From Parabacteroides sp. FAFU027 (lineage in GTDB: Bacteria; Bacteroidota; Bacteroidia; Bacteroidales; UBA7332): 64,000 nt of DNA. The position numbers and the translations under genes are program-made. The stretch lies in NCBI RefSeq assembly GCF_022808675.1, contig NZ_JAKZKV010000014.1, forward strand, positions 43,673 through 107,672, read 5' to 3'. A model generated the notes under the pieces. The model worked only from the letters and a program-made list of their open reading frames with translations, had not been told where the DNA came from and made no database searches. Shown in pieces: positions 57,845-64,000 of this stretch; positions within the stretch are counted from its first letter, which is position 1, and each line of letters begins with the position of its first letter.

Positions 57845-57918
57845 AGCCTCCAGAGGGATTCGAACCCACGACCCCGAGATTACAAATCACGTGCTCTGGC
57901 CAACTGAGCTATAGAGGC
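57845..57918 (-). tRNA. tRNA-Thr (anticodon TGT)
   Basis: Acceptor GCCTCTA / TGGAGGC, anticodon loop TTTGTAA and T-loop GTTCGAATC. The anticodon stem CGTGA / TCTCG has one T:T mismatch. First tRNA of the cluster, ~40 bp after the promoter. Confidence 0.93.
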
Positions 57919-57960
57919 AAACTTACACCCGCTTGCCCTGTTAGTGGGGCGAAGCGGGTG

Positions 57961-57990
57961 CAAAATTAGGCATAAATTTTAAACTGCAAA
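57961..57990 (-). promoter_or_regulatory. promoter of the tRNA-tuf cluster
   Basis: Minus strand: TTTG (57990-57987), 18-bp spacer, TAATTTTG (57968-57961), a near-ideal Bacteroidota promoter upstream of tRNA-Thr(TGT). Confidence 0.78.
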
Positions 57991-58008
57991 AATATTTCCC
58001 GATTATTT

Positions 58009-58311
58009 TTACTTTTCTCTGATTTTTTCCTTCAGTTTGAGCAACTGCTTTGCCAACGCATCACAGCATACATCCACAGCCTCCTCGAAAGAATCAGCTA
58101 CTTTTACAGAACAAAGCGGCTCAGACTGAGGAACTTTAATAAGAATGTTAGCTTCTTTATTATTGAATGTTTCCGGTTTTACTACTTTCAGTGTGATTTC
58201 CGCTGAAATTACGCCATCGTGGTATTGATCTAACTTAGAAACTTTTTTTTCGATGAATGAAATCAAATTTACTGACGCATCGAAATGTACGGATTGAATT
58301 CTGGTTTCCAT
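58009..58311 (-). CDS. hpf: ribosome hibernation promoting factor, short form
   Basis: 100 residues from the ATG at 58311 (METRIQSVHFDASVNLI); a longer frame reaching into xerC was rejected. The HPF/RaiA fold is seen in VSKLDQYHDGVISAEITLKV and SFEEAVDVCCDALAKQLLKL. Binds the decoding centre of idle ribosomes. One base separates it from xerC. Confidence 0.9.
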   Translation of the reverse strand: METRIQSVHFDASVNLISFIEKKVSKLDQYHDGVISAEITLKVVKPETFNNKEANILIKVPQSEPLCSVKVADSFEEAVDVCCDALAKQLLKLKEKIREK

Positions 58312-58312
58312 A

Positions 58313-59218
58313 TTAACCTCCTTTTTTAGAATCTGCAGCTCTGGGATGAGCTGCATTGTAAGACTTTTTTAATTCTTCAAATGTAGTATGCGTATATACT
58401 TCTGTCGCTGCCAATGAACTATGCCCCAAAAGCTCTTTTACGGAGTTAAGCTCAGCTCCGTGATTAAGCATGGAAGTCGCGAAGGTGTGGCGTAGAATGT
58501 GTGGGCTTCTTTTAGATAAGGTCGTGGTTTCTGATAGTTTGTTTTTCACTATGCGGTAAAGGAGCATGGGGTAAAGTTTCGCCCCGTCTTCTTTTACAAA
58601 TACGTGTCCGTCTCCGATGCCAATTCTAACATCCCGCTCTTCGAGATATTTTATAAGCAGATCGTGTGTTTCATCTCCAAATGGAATAATCCGTTGCTTG
58701 TTTCTTTTTCCGGTTACCTTGATAGCCTGGGTAGAAAAATCAATATCGGAATCCATTAAATCCAGGATTTCAGCACGGCGTACTCCTGTAATATAAAACA
58801 GATGGATGATTAATTTGTTTCGGACAGCCTCAAAACCGCTTCCAAATTCGGAATGATCAAGGAGGACATCCATATCTGCCTCTTTGACAAATATAGGAAT
58901 CTTTTTTGAATTCTTGGGGCCGGAAATGCCGTTTGTTGGATTTTTTTTTGTTACCCCCTGACGGATAAGGAATTTAAAGTACGATTTAATTGCACTTAAT
59001 TTTCTTTTTACAGTCGAAGGCGTGTTTTTTTGCTCCATTAAGTCAACTATCCAGAGCCGGATAAGATCACTATCAATAGTCAGAATGGAGAATTCACCGC
59101 ATTGCCGGGTGATAAAAGAGGAGAATTGTTCAAGGTCTTTGCGATACGACAAAACAGTATGGGAGGAGTAGTTCCTCTCATACTGTAAATATTCTAGGAA
59201 TTTTTCTGTCGTTATCAC
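58313..59218 (-). CDS. xerC: tyrosine recombinase XerC/XerD
   Basis: 301 residues. N-terminal SAM-like DNA-binding domain (FLEYLQYERNYSSHTVLSYR). Catalytic residues are in place: Arg in TGVRRAEILDL, H-x-x-R in SPHILRHTFATSML, His in LLGHSSLAATEVYTH, with the nucleophilic Tyr in EVYTH. It resolves chromosome dimers at dif. The assignment C versus D rests on the rpsU-xerC-hpf order in Bacteroidota. Confidence 0.9.
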   Translation of the reverse strand: MITTEKFLEYLQYERNYSSHTVLSYRKDLEQFSSFITRQCGEFSILTIDSDLIRLWIVDLMEQKNTPSTVKRKLSAIKSYFKFLIRQGVTKKNPTNGISGPKNSKKIPIFVKEADMDVLLDHSEFGSGFEAVRNKLIIHLFYITGVRRAEILDLMDSDIDFSTQAIKVTGKRNKQRIIPFGDETHDLLIKYLEERDVRIGIGDGHVFVKEDGAKLYPMLLYRIVKNKLSETTTLSKRSPHILRHTFATSMLNHGAELNSVKELLGHSSLAATEVYTHTTFEELKKSYNAAHPRAADSKKGG

Positions 59219-59286
59219 TCTCGTTGTAATAGGATTTACAACGAAGTTAAGCGAAAAGTATTACTTTATCAAGTAATGGGCGAGAA

Positions 59287-59478
59287 TTAATCTTCGTTCA
59301 GGTGTAATTGCTGAACGTAAACTGCGCGAAGTTTTTTCTGTCTTCCAACTACAGACGGTTTCGCAAACGCCTGACGTCTTCTTAGTTCTTTTACAACTCC
59401 GGTTTTTTCAAATTTACGTTTGAATTTTTTCAGCGCTTTCTCAATGTTTTCGCCTTCTTTTACAGGTACTACGATCAT
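59287..59478 (-). CDS. rpsU: ribosomal protein S21
   Basis: 63 residues, highly basic. Starts MIVVPVKEGENIEKALKKFK and has the family's KTGVVKELRRRQAFAKPSV. Heads the rpsU-xerC-hpf unit, with a TAATTTTG element upstream. Confidence 0.96.
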   Translation of the reverse strand: MIVVPVKEGENIEKALKKFKRKFEKTGVVKELRRRQAFAKPSVVGRQKKLRAVYVQQLHLNED

Positions 59479-59518
59479 AATTATTTTGTGTTTTAATATT
59501 TTACAAAGTAAAGTGGCG

Positions 59519-59526
59519 CAAAATTA
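59519..59526 (-). promoter_or_regulatory. promoter -7 element of rpsU
   Basis: TAATTTTG on the minus strand, 41 bp before the rpsU start. No good -33 box seen. Confidence 0.5.
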
Positions 59527-59633
59527 GGTATTGTTTTTCGAATACCCAACTTTTGCGCCAATTTAATTGCCCCATTTCTCGTAATTTAAGAATTGAATCA
59601 GGCCCGATTTAAAATCGTAACTGCCTCACTTTC

Positions 59634-61271
59634 TTATTTTACGCAAGTAGGAGCCGGTTTTATTTGCTCAAAGAAATCGTTTCCTTTATCGTCTACAAGA
59701 ATGAAAGCAGGAAAGTTCTCTACCTCTATTTTCCAGATTGCTTCCATACCCAATTCTGGATATTCCAGACACTCGACTTTCTTGATATTATTTTGTGCCA
59801 GAATAGCGGCCGGACCTCCAATACTTCCCAGGTAGAAACCGCCGTATTTGTTACAAGCATCTGTTACTTGTTTGCTACGATTACCTTTCGCAATCATAAT
59901 CATGCTGCCTCCCAATGACTGGAACAGATCAACATAAGAGTCCATTCGGCCTGCGGTAGTTGGTCCGAATGAACCAGAAGGCATTCCGGCAGGAGTTTTA
60001 GCAGGACCAGCATAATAAATCGGGTGATTTTTAAGGTACTCCGGAATACCCAGACCGGCATCGATTCTCTCTTTGATTTTTGCATGAGCAATGTCTCGAC
60101 CAACAATAATGGTCCCATTAAGAGACAAGCGTGTCGATACCGGATACTTAGAAAGTTCTTTCAAAATATCGCTCATAGGTTGGTTCAGGTTAATCTTAAT
60201 AGCATTGCCTTCTCCGGCCTGGCGCAATTCTTCAGGAATGAAGCGACCGGGATTATCTTCCATTTTCTCAATCCAGATACCGTCTTTGTTGATCTTAGCT
60301 TTGATGTTACGGTCAGCTGAACAAGATACGCCCATACCCACCGGACAAGAAGCACCGTGGCGAGGCATACGGATCACGCGAACGTCGTGTGCAAAATATT
60401 TTCCTCCGAATTGAGCCCCTAATCCCAGTTCCTGAGCGGCTTTCAATACGGTTTTCTCCAGTTCGATATCACGGAAAGCCTGCCCGAATTCGTTTCCTTC
60501 GGATGGTAAGTGATCGTAATACTTGGCAGAAGCCAGTTTTACAGCTTTGAGATTTGCTTCAGCAGATGTACCACCGATTACGAAAGCGATGTGGTAAGGA
60601 GGACAAGCCGCAGTACCCAGCGATTTCATTTTTTCTACCATGAATTTTACCAAAGTCTCCGGATTCAACAAAGCTTTGGTTTCCTGGTAGAGGTAAGTTT
60701 TATTTGCAGAACCGCCTCCTTTTGCCATCAACAGGAATTTGTATTCCATACCCTGAGTTGCATAAAGGTCGATTTGTGCAGGCAGGTTACAGCCGGTATT
60801 CACCTCTTTGTACATGTCCAGAGGTGCATTTTGAGAATAACGAAGGTTTTCTTCGGTATAAGTTTTATAAACTCCAAGCGAAAGAGCCTCTTCGTCATTA
60901 CCGGTAGTGAAAACCTGCTGGCCTTTTTTACCCATGATGATCGCTGTACCGGTATCCTGACAGAAAGGTAATACACCTTTTGCTGCAACTTCCGCGTTAC
61001 GAAGCATGGTCAAAGCCACATATTTATCGTTTTCGCTCGCTTCAGGGTCGCTAAGAATCGAAGCTACCTGAGCCTGATGTTCGGGACGAAGAAGGAAGGA
61101 AACGTCACGCATGGCAGCATTTGCCAGTTTGGTGAGACCTTCAGCTTCAACTTTAAGAATTTCTATTCCTTCGAATTCAGATACCGAAACGTAGTCTTTG
61201 GTCAAAAGATAATATTCGGTAGTTTCTTTTCCCATTGGGAATGGTTCCTGATAATGAAATGGTTTAGCCAT
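59634..61271 (-). CDS. class I (Fe-S) fumarate hydratase
   Basis: 545 residues from the ATG at 61271 ([12 protein letters not shown]). The [4Fe-4S] cysteines of the single-chain FumA/B type appear in [28 protein letters not shown] and [16 protein letters not shown]. Interconverts fumarate and malate in the TCA cycle or the reductive branch used by fermentative Bacteroidales. It starts 43 bp after aroE and is probably cotranscribed with it. Confidence 0.95.
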   Translation of the reverse strand: MAKPFHYQEPFPMGKETTEYYLLTKDYVSVSEFEGIEILKVEAEGLTKLANAAMRDVSFLLRPEHQAQVASILSDPEASENDKYVALTMLRNAEVAAKGVLPFCQDTGTAIIMGKKGQQVFTTGNDEEALSLGVYKTYTEENLRYSQNAPLDMYKEVNTGCNLPAQIDLYATQGMEYKFLLMAKGGGSANKTYLYQETKALLNPETLVKFMVEKMKSLGTAACPPYHIAFVIGGTSAEANLKAVKLASAKYYDHLPSEGNEFGQAFRDIELEKTVLKAAQELGLGAQFGGKYFAHDVRVIRMPRHGASCPVGMGVSCSADRNIKAKINKDGIWIEKMEDNPGRFIPEELRQAGEGNAIKINLNQPMSDILKELSKYPVSTRLSLNGTIIVGRDIAHAKIKERIDAGLGIPEYLKNHPIYYAGPAKTPAGMPSGSFGPTTAGRMDSYVDLFQSLGGSMIMIAKGNRSKQVTDACNKYGGFYLGSIGGPAAILAQNNIKKVECLEYPELGMEAIWKIEVENFPAFILVDDKGNDFFEQIKPAPTCVK

Positions 61272-61313
61272 AATATTTTTTGTTTGAAAAAAATGATGTA
61301 TCAACTATTCGAA

Positions 61314-62060
61314 TTAGAGCTTTTGTTGCCATATATCCCAGGCTGCAAATGCCTGAAGCAGCAACATTTCCAGCCCGTTAACGACCGTTGCGCCTTTTTC
61401 CTCTCCCAGTTTCATAAACTTGGTCTCGTTAGGATTGTAAAGCAGGTCATAAAGCAGGTGTTGTTCGGTGATGTATTGGTAAGGGATATCCGGACAAGCG
61501 TCAATCTTCGGATACATTCCCACTGGAGTTGTATTTACAATCACTGTGTGCTCCTTCATCACCTCTTCAGTCAGTTCGTTGTAGAAAAGCTGACCTTTGA
61601 TGGCAGTGCGGGAAACGAATGTATATTCAATTCCCAGTTTTTCCAATGCATATTTTACCGCTTTAGAAGCACCGCCGGTACCAAGGATTAGCGCTTTTTT
61701 ATGATGAGGTTTCAAAAATGCGCTTATGGACTGTGAAAATCCAATCACATCAGAGTTGTAACCTTTGAGTTTCAGTTTCTTTTTATCACGGACGAACTTG
61801 ATGACGTTAACAGCTCCAATATTTTTAGCTGTATCGTCGAGCTCATCGAGATATTGGATTACTTGCTCCTTGTAAGGAATGGTAACATTTAACCCATTTA
61901 GTTCCGGATTTGCCAGAAGTACTTTCTGGAGATCCTCTATCGTGGGTATTTCAAAATTTTCGTAAGTAGCCTCAATCCCTTCCGACTGGAACTTTTCATT
62001 GAAAAAGCCCTGAGAGAAAGAATGTGAAAGCGGATAACCTATTAAACCGTATTTTTGCAT
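61314..62060 (-). CDS. aroE: shikimate dehydrogenase
   Basis: 248 residues, slightly short for the family. Substrate-binding part: GYPLSHSFSQGFFNEKF and NVTIPYKEQVIQYLD with the catalytic Lys. NADP-binding glycine motif LGTGGASKAVKYALEKLG. Reduces 3-dehydroshikimate in aromatic amino acid synthesis. Between purC and the fumarase gene. Confidence 0.95.
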   Translation of the reverse strand: MQKYGLIGYPLSHSFSQGFFNEKFQSEGIEATYENFEIPTIEDLQKVLLANPELNGLNVTIPYKEQVIQYLDELDDTAKNIGAVNVIKFVRDKKKLKLKGYNSDVIGFSQSISAFLKPHHKKALILGTGGASKAVKYALEKLGIEYTFVSRTAIKGQLFYNELTEEVMKEHTVIVNTTPVGMYPKIDACPDIPYQYITEQHLLYDLLYNPNETKFMKLGEEKGATVVNGLEMLLLQAFAAWDIWQQKL

Positions 62061-62116
62061 ATAAATGTCGTGTGTTGTACTTTACCTGTCTGCCAAAAAG
62101 GATTTGCTATAAGCAA

Positions 62117-62155
62117 GAAAAGTCTGATAATCAGTAACTGAATATCAGACTTTTC
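62117..62155 (-). terminator. terminator between purC and aroE
   Basis: A 13-bp stem (gaaaagtctgata / tatcagacttttc), 13-nt loop and T-rich minus-strand 3' side. Confidence 0.82.
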
Positions 62156-62165
62156 GGGAAAACGT

Positions 62166-63116
62166 TTATCTGTTTGCCAAATAAGCCGTAACGTTCTTTT
62201 CAATGCGGGCCGCAACCTCAGAGATATCAGCCTTTTCAAACTTCTCGCCAGAAATATTCTCGAACAACTCAATATAGCGTTCACTGATACTATCTACGAT
62301 TTCGTCGGTCATTTCAGGAACTTGTTGTCCATCTTTACCCTGGAATCCGTTTGCCATCAACCATTCGCGTACAAACTCTTTCGAAAGCTGTTTCTGAGCT
62401 TCTCCTTTTTCGAAGAGCTCCTGGTAAGAGTCTACGTAAAAGTAACGAGAGGAATCTGGTGTGTGGATTTCGTCAATCAGGTAGATTTTACCATCACGTT
62501 TGCCAAATTCATACTTGGTATCCACAAGAATCAACCCACGTTGAGCAGCCATTTCGCTACCTCTGTTGAAGAGCGCCATGGTGTATTTTTCCAGCATTTC
62601 ATAATCTTCAGGAGAAACAAGTCCTTGTGTAAGGATTTCTTCTTTTGAGATATCTTCATCATGGAAACCCTGATCAGCCTTGGTCGTCGGAGTGATAATT
62701 GGCTCCGGGAAACGTTCGTTTTCGCGCATTCCATCGGGGATTTTCACACCACAGATTTCGCGAACGCCATTCTTATAGGCTCTCCAGGCACTTCCGCAAA
62801 GGTATCCGCGGACAATCATTTCCACAGGGAAAGATTTGCACTGAACACCAACAGTAACCATCGGATCCGGAGTTGCCAGTTTCCAGTTAGGAACGATATC
62901 AGTAGTTGCATCGAGGAATTTAGCTGCGATTTGATTCAACATCTGCCCTTTATAAGGAATACCTTTAGGCAGCACAACGTCAAAAGCAGAGATACGATCG
63001 GAAACGATCATGACCAATAACTCATCGTTGATGTTATACACATCGCGCACTTTTCCGTGATAGACACTTTTCTGTCCGGGAAAGTTGAAGTCTGTTTTTA
63101 CTAAAGCGTTCTTCAT
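62166..63116 (-). CDS. purC: phosphoribosylaminoimidazole-succinocarboxamide synthase
   Basis: 316 residues, the long form found in Bacteroidota and eukaryotes. Segments: [57 protein letters not shown] and [28 protein letters not shown]. Makes SAICAR from CAIR and aspartate in purine synthesis. Single gene ending in a clear terminator. Confidence 0.96.
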   Translation of the reverse strand: MKNALVKTDFNFPGQKSVYHGKVRDVYNINDELLVMIVSDRISAFDVVLPKGIPYKGQMLNQIAAKFLDATTDIVPNWKLATPDPMVTVGVQCKSFPVEMIVRGYLCGSAWRAYKNGVREICGVKIPDGMRENERFPEPIITPTTKADQGFHDEDISKEEILTQGLVSPEDYEMLEKYTMALFNRGSEMAAQRGLILVDTKYEFGKRDGKIYLIDEIHTPDSSRYFYVDSYQELFEKGEAQKQLSKEFVREWLMANGFQGKDGQQVPEMTDEIVDSISERYIELFENISGEKFEKADISEVAARIEKNVTAYLANR

Positions 63117-63148
63117 TCTTATGTTGTAAAGTATAATATTTCAGGATA

Positions 63149-63156
63149 CAAAAATA
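63149..63156 (-). promoter_or_regulatory. promoter -7 element of purC
   Basis: The minus strand reads TATTTTTG, matching TAnnTTTG, 33 bp upstream of purC. Confidence 0.45.
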
Positions 63157-63297
63157 GTGAATTTGCCCAAGAGTATCAGCCTAATAGTACGATTTTGAAT
63201 GTAGAAAGTCTTAATTTGGGAAAAGACGTCATTCATTGATGGCAGGCACTCAAAAAAATGTCTGATTTGAAAATATCATAAATTCAAATAAATAATC

Positions 63298-63425
63298 AGG
63301 GCGAGCCCCTGCGGGTCGGGCTATCCGCTGCGAGTTCCCGTCCTGAAATACAGTCCGGGAAGCTCTCCGCTTCTATCCCTCTCGCCTGGGTGCGGATTGC
63401 AGTCCTCTTGATAACAAATCCCCTC
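63298..63425. other. G+C-rich structured stretch, possibly a repeat or RNA element
   Basis: Much richer in G+C than its surroundings. Local stems are visible: agccc / gggct near 63304-63322 and gttcccg / cgggaa near 63334-63362. A minus-strand frame (63321-63620) passes through it with two Cys pairs (CVCCG) but no known domain. The phrase resembles repetitive sequences often mis-called as proteins in Bacteroidota, from memory only. No gene is supported between 63117 and 63867. Confidence 0.4.
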
Positions 63426-63559
63426 CGCATCCGTTCTATAGTCATGCCATTTTGTGCCACAACAAACACAACTCCAGTTTAGCACGATAAGAGATGGCAA
63501 ATTTTGGGGTATATCCGAATGGATAGCTGAATTAACTTCCACATGTTTCGTCGCCATCC

Positions 63560-63795
63560 ATAGCAGGCTTACGGTAGAAAATAGACGGCTTTTCTCAGGG
63601 ATAATTGGCCTACCGCACAAGGTCGAAGCCTTTTAGCAGAGGATAGTTGACAAGTCGAAGCAGATAGATGTCTCTCCGAAGAAGATAGACGCCTGTTTGC
63701 ATCAGATAGTTGCCTTTCCGAATATCATAGAAACTATCCCGAACCACATAGAAGCCTTACGGAAGAAGATAGTTACTACCCCGAAGGGGTTAGTT
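63560..63795. repeat. second 21-bp tandem array (about 8 clear units, up to 12)
   Basis: The motif atag starts at 63643, 63664, 63685, 63706, 63727, 63748 and 63769 (exactly every 21 bases), then ttag at 63790; earlier units at 63560 and 63581 fit the same phase, with decayed ones between. Typical unit: ATAGAAGCCTTACGGAAGAAG. It shares the GAAGCCTT core with the array at 21468. The plus frame is open from 63637 to 63867 and reads as heptads: IDVSPKK, IDACLHQ, IVAFPNI, IETIPNH, IEALRKK, IVTTPKG. Confidence 0.8.
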
Positions 63796-63832
63796 GCCTT
63801 TTCGGAAAGAATCAACCCCTTAGAAAACGACA

Positions 63833-63862
63833 AAACCCTCACCAGTTTCCTGATGAGGGTTT
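63833..63862 (-). terminator. terminator of the rRNA operon
   Basis: Stem aaaccctca / tgagggttt, followed on the minus strand by TTGTCGTTTTC, immediately after 5S rRNA. Confidence 0.82.
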
Positions 63863-63867
63863 CTTAA

Positions 63868-63974
<107 letters not shown>

Positions 63975-64000
63975 ATTTCTTTATTTATCATTATAACATA

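Noticed and set aside
63321..63620. Cys-containing minus-strand protein of 99 residues
   Set aside because: Runs through a structured G+C-rich block and part of the 21-bp array region; no family, no promoter, unlikely composition.

Overview
The window is chromosomal DNA from a member of the Bacteroidota, most likely order Bacteroidales. The signs are: C-terminal type IX secretion sorting domains; the gene order rpsU-xerC-hpf-tRNAs-tuf-tRNA(Trp)-secE-nusG-rplKAJL-rpoBC; the hemD-DUF4271 pair; DUF3098 and DUF4292 genes; and promoters of the form TAnnTTTG, in the best cases with TTTG about 18-19 bp upstream. The genus cannot be fixed from sequence alone; a Paludibacter/Microbacter-like lineage is a guess. 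No plasmid, prophage or CRISPR array is visible.

Layout. 1-8.7 kb holds the tail of a T9SS surface protein, a lipoprotein alpha/beta hydrolase, a small outer-membrane protein, a large secreted PL1-type pectate lyase-like protein, and an mtaB / LpxL-type acyltransferase / GT2 cluster. 8.7-14.3 kb is accessory: a nested palindromic repeat, a KimA/YdaO-like APC transporter, a 5'-truncated RHS protein with a small membrane protein beside it (possible toxin/immunity remnant), and about 1 kb without genes. 14.3-23 kb holds an RluA-family pseudouridine synthase, a three-gene RND efflux operon (adaptor, pump, TolC channel) and a DUF1848 Fe-S protein. 23-33 kb holds dgt, a 194-bp MITE, then dut / TPR protein / DUF4292 lipoprotein / EnvC-like protein, a POT peptide transporter and two unknown small genes.

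33-63 kb is a nearly continuous minus-strand block of housekeeping genes: tRNA-Gln, tyrS, tatD, yidD, rnpA, hemD, DUF4271, LOG-family gene, metK, folK, queA, truB, uppP, DUF3098, ftsX, a methyltransferase, rpoC, rpoB, ribosomal proteins, nusG, secE, tuf, five tRNAs, hpf, xerC, rpsU, fumarase, aroE and purC. The window ends in a 5S rRNA, the 3' end of an rRNA operon entering from the right.

The least explained signals are non-genic. Two intergenic arrays (about 21468-21642 and 63560-63795) have an exact 21-bp period, share a GAAGCCTT core and stay open for long stretches as heptapeptide repeats. Several palindromic or MITE-like families are scattered about. One copy appears to be fused in frame into the N-terminus of the TolC gene, and another forms the start codon region of a lipoprotein gene. 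No clearly new defence or metabolic system was found; the RHS remnant with its neighbour and the 21-bp arrays are the best leads.
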